Source: Siphonodentalium dalli
Lineage: Eukaryota; Mollusca; Scaphopoda; Gadilida; Siphonodentaliidae
Direction of reading: 5' to 3'
Assembly (NCBI GenBank): GCA_032622095.1
Contig: CP136061.1
Coordinates: 248,507,582-248,571,581, forward strand
Length of the DNA stretch: 64,000 bases
The notes beneath the pieces were generated by a model that searched no databases, was not told the origin of the DNA, and was given only the letters and a program-made list of their open reading frames with translations. Each line of letters begins with the position of its first letter. Positions within the stretch are counted from its first letter, which is position 1. Shown piece by piece: positions 1 through 10,979 of this stretch. A program made the translations under genes and the position numbers.

Positions 1-190
1 CAAGGTGTAACACCGAAAGATGTCGTTGATTGCTGCTGGGAGACAATATATACACTTACCGTTTATCTGATTTAGTTGGCGCCGCCATCTTGGAATGTTC
101 GAACCTAAATGGGTATCCGACAGTGATTTTGCAAATGACAAAAAGCGATTATGTTTGCTTTATATAATTTGTTCTTTTTACAATTTTGAT
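1..190. other. Unassigned sequence
   Basis: Left edge of the window. I see no coding exon, RNA gene or clear repeat here. Confidence 0.5.
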
Positions 191-513
191 TTAAAGGGGG
201 ACTGTACACTAAATCCGGACATTTATGAGACCATCTCCCTTTATTCTCAACAGAATATATGCAACAAATGAATGAATTTGAGCCAAAGATTAGTGCAATG
301 ATACACCCATGTGCTCTACGAATGATGCAAACAACATACTATAAATTCATTTTCATTATAATTACCATGTTGCTTGTATCGATCATACGGTATAAGAGTG
401 TAGTTTGCACTTATCCATGGCTCAAATTCATTCATTTGTTGCATATATTCTGTTGAGTATAAAAGGAGATGGTTCAAAAAATGACCGGATTTAGTGTACA
501 GTACCCCTTTAAA
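191..513. mobile_element. MITE with ~110-bp terminal inverted repeats
   Basis: The first ~110 bases are repeated in inverted orientation at about 405-513. Both tips carry AAAGGGG followed by ACTGTACACTAAATCCGG, with small differences. The tips lie in TTTAAA on both sides, so a TTAA target duplication (piggyBac-type) is possible but cannot be told apart from the palindromic tip. There is no transposase; the short ORFs inside are the two strands of the same hairpin. A non-autonomous DNA element is the simplest reading. Confidence 0.7.
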
Positions 514-943
514 CAATAATATTTAAAAAACGTAAATTTAAGTTCTATTGTTGTCCTTTATATTGAAATCTAGCTCAATGTAGCAACAACTTTACTAAAA
601 CATTGTTCTCAATCAAAATAAACAGGAAAACGGTGTTATAACATCCGCAAGGGTATCCCGAGTCCATGTGACGCGTTAGTAGCATTCGCGACGAAATCCG
701 GGCGATCCGCTGCGACGAAAGTAGTGATGGTCATTGGATACTAATCGTTTCTACTCAACATCGCCGCGACATCGCCGCGTTTAGATGTCGGCGTGCGGCG
801 AGTCGCGGCAATTTTGATGGGACCTATCGCTGCGATGAGGCTGCTTCGTCTTGGTGGTACTGTAGTACCTGACTGCTTTCACCACTAAAACTTCTCGCTC
901 GCGGTCCTCTAGTATGGTTGATCACGAAAAGGAGGCGACTAAA
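514..943. repeat. CG-rich dispersed repeat fragment and unassigned DNA
   Basis: Bases ~640-880 are rich in GCGACG/GCCGCG words. The words around 820-860 (ATGAGGCTGCTTCGTCTTGG) reappear in similar form at ~46,225-46,257, which marks a dispersed repeat family, probably a DNA transposon remnant. No gene is seen. Confidence 0.4.
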
Positions 944-1385
944 AATAGCGAAAAATATAGGTATAATAAATTCTCTCTCGATGCGACACCTATGTCCATA
1001 TTTTACTTGACTATAAGTCTAGAATAAAACATTCATGGCTAGTTTTCTTTGCACAAATAATTAGATGTCATGGAAACATGTATTGGTATATTTAAAACGA
1101 AGTTTTATTAAGTTATCCCTGCCACTAATGCTAGACCGTGACGTCGAGGGTACGTATGGGATGTTATTCACAAAACTTTCAATAGGTTTAAAAAGTTATT
1201 AATTTCATGCCTCAAACAGCATAGGTTCGACATTTCAGCCCACAATTAAGGTTATACACTTCGCCAAGTATCATATGTGAAAGGTTCTTGCACTATGTCA
1301 TTATTGGTTTGATCGTATTGAAAATTCATTCTGAGTATTAAAACAACTACTTTGGTTATACCAAGGATGATATTGATTATTACAG

Positions 1386-1490
1386 ATGTATGTGATGGAG
1401 TTGATTGCGGTAGCGGCTCGTGTGATGCTGTCACAGGGAATTGCCGCTGTTTTCCAGGATGGAGTTCACCAGAAACTGGTTGTGACACAA
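1386..1490 (+). CDS. EGF-like domain exon, copy 1
   Basis: This 105-bp exon encodes 35 residues with six cysteines in an EGF-like spacing (C-x4-C-x4-C-x6-C-x1-C-x10-C) and a CFPGW turn before the last cysteine. It is preceded by a polypyrimidine/ATTACAG acceptor and followed by a GTTAGT donor. Both borders are phase 1, the usual arrangement for shuffled EGF exons, so exon duplication keeps the frame. It probably belongs to a multi-EGF secreted or cell-surface protein. The gene and its first exon are not identifiable here. Confidence 0.8.
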
Positions 1491-1928
1491 GTTAGTATTG
1501 TGCATTTGATAAACGAAGCCATATCTGACGAATCATTTTTGACATATATACACTTTAATATAATATAACATGGTTCAATATGAATATTTAATACTTAAAT
1601 ATTCGAGTCTGTAGATCTAAATCTATGTAATAAACAATGCCGTAGCAGTCCATCAACGGTCGTCGCGATAATTTCGCAATTTAGCACGTAAACGTGCGTT
1701 ATATGTGCCTTATACTACAGCCCGGCGCCTCTTAGCTTTTGTGGGAACGTTGACTTTTCTTCCTTTGATAACAAATACGACCAACAGCGACAAATAATAA
1801 ACTAAAACGTAGCTAAATGGCAGTAGTTTCCTATGTTGTAAAATTATTGGGCACAACATCCTTCATTTGGGATTTATAAGAAAAGAAAGACAACGTTTTG
1901 CGTGAATGGTCTCACCCTAAACATTATT

Positions 1929-1946
1929 TGACGTCACGTGACGTCA
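1929..1946. promoter_or_regulatory. Double CRE / E-box palindrome, unit A
   Basis: TGACGTCACGTGACGTCA is a perfect 18-bp palindrome: two full CRE octamers (TGACGTCA) separated by CG, which creates a CACGTG E-box at the centre. It lies in the intron between EGF exons 1 and 2. Binding by CREB/ATF or bHLH-type factors is known for these words; function here is inference. Confidence 0.5.
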
Positions 1947-2602
1947 TATTTGTTATTACGAGATCCAATGGTGACATGTTGACCTTACTCTGGTCATCAC
2001 CCCATTGGAATTGGACGAATATCTCTTCTCGAAAGCGGTGTGAATATTTATTGTCAAATATGTCAGCATTATATAAAATATTACCTTTTTGTCATCTGGT
2101 GCTTCAACAAAACCACGCAAATCAGACAAATCCAATATACGGATTTCGAAAGTTAAGTGTTATGCTAGCGAAAAATATAGGTATAACAAATTCTCTCTCG
2201 ATGCGACACCTATGTCCATATTTTCCTTGACTTTAAGTCTAGAATAAATCATTCAGGGCTAGTTTTCTTTGCACACATAATTAGACGTCATGAAAACATA
2301 TGTATTGGTATATTTAACACGAAGTTATATTAAGTTATCCCTGCCACTAATGCTAGACTGTGACGTCGAGGGTACGTATGGGATGTTATTCACAAAACTT
2401 TCAATAGGTTTAAAAAGTTATTAATTTCATGCCTCAAACAGCATCAGTTCGACATTTCAGACCACAAATTATACACTTCGCCAAGTATCATATGTGAAAA
2501 GGTTCTTGCACTATGCCATTATTGGTTTGATCACATTGAAAATCGTTCTGAATATTAAAATAACTACTTTGGTTATACCAATGATGATATTGATTAATAC
2601 AG

Positions 2603-2707
2603 ATGTATGTGATGGAGTTGATTGCGGTCACGGCTGGTGTGGTGCTGTCACAGGGAATTGCAGCTGCTGTGAAGGATGGAGTTCACCTGAAACTGGTTGT
2701 GACACAA
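2603..2707 (+). CDS. EGF-like domain exon, copy 2 (seven cysteines)
   Basis: Same 105-bp phase 1-1 exon as copy 1, with an AATACAG acceptor and a GTTAGT donor. The fifth-cysteine region reads CSCCEGW rather than CFPGW, so this domain has seven cysteines, one of them potentially unpaired. Several neighbouring bases differ at this spot, so it is not a single point change. Copy 4 has the same variant. Confidence 0.8.
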
Positions 2708-3145
2708 GTTAGTATTGTGCATTTGATAAACGAAGCCATATCTGACGGATCATTTTTGACATATATACACTTTAATCTAAAATAACATGGTTCAATATGA
2801 ATATTTTATACTTAAATATTCGAGTCTGTAGATCTAAATCTATGTAATAAACAATGCCGTAGCAGTCCATCAACGGTCGTCGCGATAATTTCGCAATTTA
2901 GCACGTAAACGTGCGTTATATGTGCCTTATACTACAGCCCGGCGCCTCTTAGCTTTTGTGGGAACGTTGACTTTTCTTCCTTTGATAACAAATACGACCT
3001 ACAGCGACAAATAATAAACTAAAACGTAGCTAAATGGCAGTAGTTTCCTATGTTGTAAAATTATTGGGCATAACATCCTTCATTTGGGATTTATAAGAAA
3101 AGAAAGACAACGTTTTGCGTGAATGGTCTCACCCTAAACATTATT

Positions 3146-3163
3146 TGACGTCACGTGACGTCA
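3146..3163. promoter_or_regulatory. Double CRE / E-box palindrome, unit B
   Basis: Identical 18-bp palindrome, 1,217 bases after the first copy, at the same place in the repeat unit. Confidence 0.5.
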
Positions 3164-3819
3164 TATTTGTTATTACGAGATCCAATGGTGACATGTTGAC
3201 CTTACTCTGGTCATCACCCCATTGGAATTGGACGAATATCTCTTCTCGAAAGCGGTGTGAATATTTATTGTCAAATATGTCAGCATTATATAAAATATTA
3301 CCTTTTTGTCATCTGGTGCTTCAACAAAACCACGCAAATCAGACAAATCCAATATACGGATTTCGAAAGTTAAGTGTTATGCTAGCGAAAAATATAGGTA
3401 TAATAAATTCTCTCTCGATGCGACACCTATGTCCATATTTTCCTTGACTTTAAGTCTAGAATAAATCATTCAAGGCTTGTTTTCTTTGCACACATAATTA
3501 GACGTCATGAAAACATATGTATTGGTATATTTAACACGAAGTTATATTAAGTTATCCCTGCCACTAATGCTAGACCGTGACGTCGAGGGTACGTATTGGA
3601 TGTTATTCACAAAACTTTCAATAGGTTTAAAAAGTTATTAATTTCATGCCTCAAACAGCATCAGTTCGACATTTCAGACCACAAATTATACACTTCGCCA
3701 AGTATCTTATGTGAAAAGGTTCTTGCACTATGTCATTATTGGTTTGATCGTAATGAAAATCGTTCTGAATATTAAAACAACTACTTTGGTACTACCAATG
3801 ATGATATTGATTAATACAG

Positions 3820-3924
3820 ATGTATGTGATGGAGTTGATTGCGGTCACGGCTGGTGTGGTGCTGTCACAGGGAATTGCAGCTGTTTTCCAGGATGGAGTT
3901 CAGCAGAAACTGGTTGTGACACAA
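3820..3924 (+). CDS. EGF-like domain exon, copy 3
   Basis: A 105-bp exon with phase 1 borders (AATACAG acceptor, GTTAGT donor). Six cysteines with the CFPGW version, and S-A-E in place of S-P-E near the end. It matches copy 1 rather than its immediate neighbours at the variable CFPG/CCEG site. Confidence 0.8.
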
Positions 3925-4362
3925 GTTAGTATTGTTCATTTGATAAACGAAGCAATATCTGACGGATCATTTTTGACATATATACACTTTAATCTAAAAT
4001 AACATGGTTCAATATGAATATTTTGTACTTAAATATTCGAGTCTGTAGATCTAAATCTATGTAATAAACAATGCCGCAGCAGTCCATCAACGGTCGTCGC
4101 GATAATTTCACAATTTAGCACGTAAACGTGCGTTATATGTGCCTTATACTACAGCCCGGCGCCTCTTAGCTTTTGTGGGAACGTTGACTTTTCTTCCTTT
4201 GATAACAAATACGACCAACAGCGACAAATAATAAACTAAAACGTAGCTAAATGGCAGTAGTTTCCTATGTTGTAAAATTATTGGGCATAACATCCTTCAT
4301 TTGGGATTTATAAGAAAAGAAAGACAACGTTTTGCGTGAATGGTCTCACCCTAAACATTATT

Positions 4363-4380
4363 TGACGTCACGTGACGTCA
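4363..4380. promoter_or_regulatory. Double CRE / E-box palindrome, unit A'
   Basis: Third identical copy of the 18-bp TGACGTCA-CG-TGACGTCA palindrome in the same position of the repeat unit. Confidence 0.5.
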
Positions 4381-5036
4381 TATTTGTTATTACGAGATCC
4401 AATGGTGACATGTTGACCTTACTCTGGTCATCACCCCATTGGAATTGGACGAATATCTCTTCTCGAAAGCGGTGTGAATATTTATTGTCAAATATGTCAG
4501 CATTATATAAAATATTACCTTTTTGTCATCTGGTGCTTCAACAAAACCACGCAAATCAGACAAATCCAATATACGGATTTCGAAAGTTAAGTGTTATGCT
4601 AGCGAAAAATATAGGTATAACAAATTCTCTCTCGATGCGACACCTATGTCCATATTTTCCTTGACTTTAAGTCTAGAATAAATCATTCAGGGCTAGTTTT
4701 CTTTGCACACATAATTAGACGTCATGAAAACATATGTATTGGTATATTTAACACGAAGTTATATTAAGTTATCCCTGCCACTAATGCTAGACCGTGACGT
4801 CGAGGGTACGTATGGGATGTTATTCACAAAACTTTCAATAGGTTTAAAAAGTTATTAATTTCATGCCTCAAACAGCATCAGTTCGACATCTCAGACCACA
4901 AATTATACACTTCGCCAAGTATCATATGTGAAAAGGTTCTTGCACTATGCCATTATTGGTTTGATCGTATTGAAAATCGTTCTGAATATTAAAATAACTA
5001 CTTTGGTTATACCAATGATGATATTGATTAATACAG

Positions 5037-5141
5037 ATGTATGTGATGGAGTTGATTGTGGTCACGGCTGGTGTGGTGCTGTCACAGGGAATTGCAGCTG
5101 CTGTGAAGGATGGAGTTCACCTGAAACTGGTTGTGACACAA
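5037..5141 (+). CDS. EGF-like domain exon, copy 4 (seven cysteines)
   Basis: A 105-bp phase 1-1 exon, almost identical to copy 2 including the CSCCEGW variant with an extra cysteine. The copy 2/copy 4 match across two unit lengths (2,434 bp) indicates a higher-order A-B arrangement in the array. Confidence 0.8.
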
Positions 5142-6304
5142 GTTAGTATTGTGCATTTGATAAACGAAGCCATATCTGACGGATCATTTTTGACATATAT
5201 ACACTTTAATCTAAAATAACATGGTTCAATATGAATATTTTGTACTTAAATATTCGAGTCTGTAGATCTAAATCGATGTAGTAAACAATCCCTTAGCAGT
5301 CCATCAACGGCCGTCGCGATAATTTCGCAATATAGTACGTAAACGCGCGTTATGTGTGCCTTATGCTACAGCCCGGCGCCTATTAGCTTTTGTGGGAAGG
5401 TTGATTTTTCTTCCTTTGATAACAAATACGACCAACAGCGACAAATAATAAACTAAAACGTAGCTAAATGGCAGCAGTTTCCTATGTTGTAAAATTATTG
5501 GGCATAACATTCTTCATTTGGGATTTATAAGAAAAGAAAGACAACGTTTTGCGTGAATGGTCTCACCCTAAACGTTATTTGACATCACATGACGTCATGA
5601 TTGTTATTACGAGATCCAATTGTGACATGCTGACCTTACTCTGGTCATCACCCCATTGGAATTGGACGAATATCTCTTCTCGAAAGCGGTGTGAATATTT
5701 ATTTTCAAATATGTCAGCATTATATAAAATATTACCTTTTTGTCATCTGGTGCTTCAACAAAACCACGCCAATCTGACAAATCCAATATACGGATTTCGA
5801 AAGTTAAGTGTTATGCTAGCGAAAAATATAGATATAATAAATTATCTCTCCTATGTCCATATTTTCCTTGACTTTAAGTCTAGAATAAAACATTCAGGGC
5901 TAGTTTTCTTTGCACAAATAATTATACGTCATGGAAACATATGTATTGGTATATTTAACACGAAGTTATATTAAGTTATCCCTGCCACTAATGCTAGACC
6001 GTGGCGTCGAGGGTGCGTATGGGATGTTATTCACAAAACTTTCAAAATGTTAGACCGTGGCGTCGAGGGTACGTATGGGATGTTATTCACAAAACTTTTA
6101 AAATGTTTAAAAAGTTATTAATTTCATGCCTCAAACAGCATCAGTTCGACATTTAAGATCACAAATGAGGTTATACACTTCGCCAAGTATCATATGTGAA
6201 AGGTTCTTGCACTATGTCATTATTGGTTTGATCGTATTGAAAATTCATTCTGAGTATTAAAACAACTACTTTGGTTATACCAAGGATTATATTGATTATT
6301 ACAG

Positions 6305-6412
6305 ATGTATGTGATGGAGTTGATTGCGGTAACAATGGCTTGTGTGATGCTATCACAGGGAATTGCAGCTGCATTCCAGGTTGGATTTTACCAGAAACGG
6401 GTTGTGACACAA
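6305..6412 (+). CDS. EGF-like domain exon, copy 5 (diverged)
   Basis: A 108-bp exon, one codon longer than the others because an extra residue sits between the second and third cysteines (C-x5-C, GNNGL). Six cysteines and a CIPGW turn. The ATTACAG acceptor and GTTAGT donor are kept and the phase stays 1-1. It is the most diverged exon and lies at the edge of the array, as expected for a terminal unit that escapes homogenisation. Confidence 0.78.
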
Positions 6413-6489
6413 GTTAGTATTGTGCGTTTATAATCGAAGCCATATCTGATGGGTCGTATTTGACATATACACTTTAATCTAAAATAACA

Positions 6490-6690
6490 TGCAGGTTACG
6501 TTTCTTTGGACAAATATTATAGAAATATCTGTTAAGAACGAAGTTATACTTAGTGCCTGGTTATTTGCAAACTTAAACACATGACGTGTGGCCAATGGAA
6601 GGGACTCTCGTTCATAACTTTTGTAATCCAGCATAAATTTCGTGCCTCACACAACATCAGTCTGACATTTCAGACTACTACTATAAGTTG
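6490..6690 (+). repeat. Degenerate partial copy of the 1,217-bp unit
   Basis: Words such as the CGAAGTTATACTTAG, TTCGTGCCTCACACAACATCAG and GACATTTCAGAC segments match the second half of the array unit in diverged form. No EGF exon follows; the copy fades out near 6,690. Confidence 0.6.
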
Positions 6691-6699
6691 AAATTGTTC

Positions 6700-8084
6700 T
6701 GACAGTTTGACTTCACAACCACTAGTTAGAGTAGTTTCAAATATGTCTATCCTTTCGGTAATTTGTTTGACTAACATACATGTAGTGCTTAGTTCAAACT
6801 TTTCAACAATATGATAAAAAGAAAACTATATGGATGTGTTAACAAATGATTGAATGATATATAAAGTTCAAGTTCAACAATGTATGCGCAAATGTCATTG
6901 TTTTTCCCACCACCTGTCGACTGCATGGTCTTTATTGCAAACACATAATTTAAGTCAACCTATATTTGCCGTTGTACCGGAGCCCTGATATATATGCATG
7001 TATCGATTCCATTATTTTAGAAAATGACTATTTGCGTTTGTTTCGGACGTAATTAAAATAGTCAACGGTAAAACACACACGGTCGCTTCCCTTTGATTAG
7101 CTGCAGCACGTTGTAATCAAATACAACCAAACCTTTACAAAACAACTCTTTGTTATATTGATTTATGCCCTCTTTATTTTATTTTGCAAATAAAACCTGG
7201 GTTCATTTTACGGATAGCCTAGCAGAAATCCTGTATACACTGGTATTTGATTTTTGTCTCATTAATTTTAGTCCAAAGATATTTGTCTGAATAAGTAAAC
7301 AGTGTTTGTGCAATATTTATAATTATAGAACATTTGGATTGGAGAGCAAGTACAGGGTTTTGCGAAACAAATGTGATCTGATCGAGCCCTTTCGTGGTCT
7401 TCATCATAAAGGTCCATGCAGATGTCTGCGCTCAATTTAGAACAAACGTCATATCATTTTGGTTTAGGTTATCGATGCATATGAAATATTGCTTCCAATA
7501 GTTTGTTAAACATAGTAAAATCTGTAAAATTCAATATTAATTGTTCTGATGCTGGTATGTTGTTTATGCCAGTTACATTGGCACATTCAGTATGCAATTA
7601 CCATACATACCAATTATCGCCACTCATGCTACGTTATTTTCTTATTATTCCTTTCGAGAAGATGAAAAAAATTTGCTTCTGATTACTTGTGGAGAATTTT
7701 TTTTTTTTTATAAAAACAAAACAATGGGGACAGGAGGTGGATTTTGCAGTATTTTCACTTTAATGTTCTAATCGGTGGATCGGGATTCATATACTACATA
7801 AAAGTGTAGTAGTTTATCAACGGCCGTTTTGTCAGTTAAGTCATTTGGCAAATAATCTTACAGATTTCACAATTTCCACCCATATAACGTCCACTATATT
7901 GGCAGCAATTTTGGGGTTTAATAGGCCATGTTTTAAACCAAAACGGAATGATATTGCCGTATACATAAGTTACCTCCACCTGACCACATTCATTTCTGTT
8001 CTTCCTTCCGGGAAGCTGACAAACTGGGCTTTAGAATATTTGTTGGTGGAAAAAATATATATATAATTAAAAATTCAAGTCAGG
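6700..8084. other. Intergenic or intronic DNA with no recognised feature
   Basis: AT-rich sequence with only short chance ORFs. There is a T run at about 7,698-7,709. I see no exon with domain content. Confidence 0.45.
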
Positions 8085-8865
8085 CGGTTCATTATGTGAT
8101 ATTTTTTACTTACATGTTCGAGTCTATTGATCTAAATCTATGTACTAAACAATTGTCTTAGCAGTCCACCAACGACGTTGCGATAATTTCGCAATTTGGC
8201 ACGTAATCGTGCGTTATGTGTGCATTATACTACAGCCCGGCGCATCTTAGCTTTTGTGGGAAGGTTGATTTTTTTGCATTTAATAACAAATAATACGACC
8301 AACAGCGACAAATAATAAACTAAAACGTAGATAAATGGCAGTAGTTTCCTATATTGTAATATAATTTGATATAACCTTCTTCATTTGTGTTTTAAAAGAA
8401 ACGAAAGACAAAGTTTTCCGTGAGTTGTCTCACACTAAACATTATTTGACGTCATGTGACGCCATGATTGTTATTACGAGATCCAATGGTGACATGTCGA
8501 CCTTACTCTGGTCATCAGCCCACTGGACTTGGACGAATATCTCTTCTCGAAAGGTGCGAATATATGTTGTCAAATATGTCGGCTTGATATAAAAAATACT
8601 GTTTTTTTTCTTCTGGTCCAGCAACAAAACCACGCCAATCTGACAAATCAAAAATACGAATTCCGAAAGATAAGCGTTATGCTAGCGAAAAATATAGGGG
8701 TCATAAATTCTCCATATTTTCCTTGACTACAAGTCTAGAATAAAACATTCAGGGCTAGTTTTCTTTGCACAAATAATTAGACGTCATGGAAACATATATA
8801 TTGGTATATTTCAAAACGAAGTTATATTAAGTGATTCCTGCCACTATGCTAGACCGTGACGTCGA
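8085..8865 (+). repeat. Diverged copy of the array unit, interrupted by the palindromic element
   Basis: Follows the order of the unit (ATGTTCGAGTCTATTGATC, CAGCCCGGCGC, TTGACGTCATGTGACGCC, CTAGAATAAAACATTCAGGG, CTAGACCGTGACGTCGA) with many substitutions. It stops abruptly at GTCGA, where the Polinton-like palindrome begins; the expected continuation (GGGTACGTATGGG) is not found on the far side of the element. The CRE/E-box palindrome here shows CpG-to-TpG type decay. Confidence 0.75.
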
Positions 8866-9099
8866 CTGCTGCTTGAATATACTGGATGGAACTTACGGAT
8901 CTCGACCGGACAAAAGAATAAATTTGTTAAATATAAGAATCAAATCCATAATTTAGCCAAACCGAGGTCTTGTATAGTCTAAAGAAGAGAAAACGCCTGT
9001 TGCAATTAGGTGGATTTCTAGGAACTTTATTGAAAACTATAGTACCAATGTTAAGCAGTCTTCTGTGTGGTCTCATTCAATAAGTGGAACACACAAAGA
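8866..9099 (+). repeat. Outer end of left arm (terminal inverted repeat)
   Basis: Non-coding tip of the palindrome; mirrored at ~16,820-17,049. No long ORF. The tips begin CTGCTGCTTG, or CGTCG[A/G]CTGCTGC if five more bases shared in inverted orientation are included, which is not the 5'-AG start common in Polintons. Confidence 0.7.
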
Positions 9100-9735
9100 A
9101 AATGATTTTAACTGTCCCTAAGTTCTTGAAGAACGGATCTAATATTGGAGAAGGTAATGAACCTAGTTCTAGAAAACTAGTTTTAACAGAAGCACAAGCA
9201 GTTCGAACTACTTGAGACGATTTAGATACGAAGATGGATTGTGGCTAGTAGTGTGGTGCCTTCACAAGAATATAAAATTTTACATTATAACCAACTACTA
9301 GAGAGATTACAGAGCAAAAATTCAACAATCGAGATAGAGCTGCGAAACCATCGGAACTATCCCCACCACCACCGCCGGACACCCCGATATTGATGAGCGA
9401 ATAAGAGGACGATGACAAGTCGTTGTATGAGCGAAATGTGTATTTTTAACTATCCTGAAGAAGTTGGGTCTAAAGCGAAGGTTCTACTTAATGCGATGCG
9501 ACAACATCCGAAATTACAGTTCAGTGATGATGGTTTTGTTATGTATAAAGATCGGAAGATGGGAGCGCTCGATTTACAAGTTGACGTTATAAGGGAAAGG
9601 AAAAACGTTAAAACCTGCGGGTCGTCACGACTTTTCAGAAGTGATTCGTTACTCAGCCATCCCTTTGAATTTGATCGGCAATAAATTTTACGAACTATCT
9701 CGCAGGAGGTCAAATGCGATCCCGTTTACCACAAC
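9100..9735 (+). pseudogene. Polinton-associated conserved protein, left arm (broken)
   Basis: Fragments in different frames are recognisable as the protein that commonly precedes the integrase in Polinton-like elements: a proline-rich stretch near 9,357-9,385, an acidic D/E-rich segment near 9,395-9,415, then a VLLNAMRQHP-type helix at 9,412-9,684 followed by DVIRERK. The reading frame shifts at least twice and contains stops in the 9,200-9,300 part. Role in the element is not established. The mirror copy lies at ~16,180-16,830. Confidence 0.6.
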
Positions 9736-9799
9736 AATAGGGCGTTCACTGTTAAGCTCTCCATGAGCTGGCGTGCACATACAGTGGATCAGTCAGTAT

Positions 9800-10755
9800 G
9801 ATGCGAGTTTATTTCGATCCGACAAACACAAGTAGTTACTAAAAGACAGACTACGTTAGAGCTTTTTATGTGCACAAGTAGGGTACACTCTACACAGACC
9901 AGCGAGGAAGAAATTCTTGAGGAGGCAAACTATCGTTAGTCATCCACTGCAACAGTTTCTGATAGACTTGTTTGATGTCAAGTCGCCGAAGAGGAGAACG
10001 ATAATTTTAAATATATATGCATCTTTATCGATGTGTTTGCAAAAATAGCTTGGGCTGTCCCGATGTTAACCAAATTCGGTTAAGACTCGATCAAGCTTTA
10101 CATATTATACTTAATGGATATCTGATATTCCGAGACCTGTTCAGGCAGACAATGGGAAAATAAAAAAAAAGAATATTCAGTTCTTTAATTCCCAAAAAAT
10201 GATGATGTCAAATTTGCGACATTGAATGATTTCATCGGACTCTAAAGAGTCGTATGTGGAGATATTTTACAAAGAATAACACTTTTCATTATATCGAGAT
10301 GCCTCAAGATCTATTCGATTGTTACAATTCTTCTTATTATAGAAGTATCGGTATGACCACAAGAGATGATAAAGTCGGGGATGTGTGGGGGAATCTATAT
10401 GGTCTCCACGATCGCTCGCGGCTGAAAGAAAACTACCCTTTTCTGTCGGTGATTTAGTGAGAATCTAACACATGATAAGAGTATTTTTAAAAAGGATACG
10501 AAGCTAACTGGTTCTCGTGAATTGTTCAGAATTACTGAGGTTCTGAAGAGCGCACCAACGACCTTCCGTTTGGGTGACTATTTGGGCGAAGATCTAGATG
10601 GTACTTTCTACCTGGAAGATATTCAGAAAGGTAGTTAACCGAATTTTTCAAGATTGAAAAGATTTTAAAAAGTGAGAAAATTAAATTCTTTGTTAAATTT
10701 CTTGGATATCCATTTAAGTTCAACGCCTGTCTACATGCCAGCGAGTTAATTAACA
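9800..10755 (+). pseudogene. Polinton-type integrase with chromodomain-like tail, left arm (broken)
   Basis: The retrovirus-like (DDE, F54H12.3-type) integrase is visible in pieces. Bases 10,000-10,083 contain the FIDVFAKIAWAVP core strand with its catalytic-type Asp. Bases 10,254-10,457 hold the C-terminal part of the core (YRSIGMT, DVWGNLYG), and near 10,560-10,630 a short SH3-like tail segment reads in another frame. At 10,641-10,755 an FVKFLGYPFKFNA-type segment resembles a chromodomain, which could target insertion to chromatin. Stops (for example TAA at 10,081) and frameshifts break it. Confidence 0.72.
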
Positions 10756-10979
10756 ATTGAAGGAACACAATAGTGACAATGCGAGTCGTAGTTCGTGGTG
10801 TTGGATCGGCTTCAGTAAGGACCAAGTTACTTAATTTATTGTTCTCTACTTTATAATAGCGGCTGCTATGTTAATTATATCACTCAACAACAGAGATCAG
10901 TGGACAGCTCTTCTCACTTCGTCAGGTGGTATATTGCTCACGAATCCTCAAGCTAAGAAACTAACTTTTTTTACTTCGT

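Larger units (their letters stand above)
944..6490 (+). repeat. 1,217-bp tandem array carrying one EGF exon per unit
   Basis: Corresponding landmarks recur exactly 1,217 bases apart (for example the GCGTGAATGGTCTCACCC words near 1,893, 3,110, 4,327 and 5,544). A partial unit starts at ~944, three nearly identical units follow, and the last unit is more diverged, with a small local duplication near 6,030-6,110. Each unit holds one EGF-like exon with splice sites and a long intron piece. The near-identity shows recent tandem duplication or ongoing homogenisation. Units alternate between two versions (see findings). Confidence 0.93.

Noticed and set aside
1898-5974. A 110-141-codon ORF conserved in every 1,217-bp unit (starting MREWSHPKHYL)
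   Set aside because: It lies between EGF exons in what must be intron, and it is conserved only because the whole unit is nearly identical. It has no known domain, and its diverged counterpart near 8,420 does not keep the frame.
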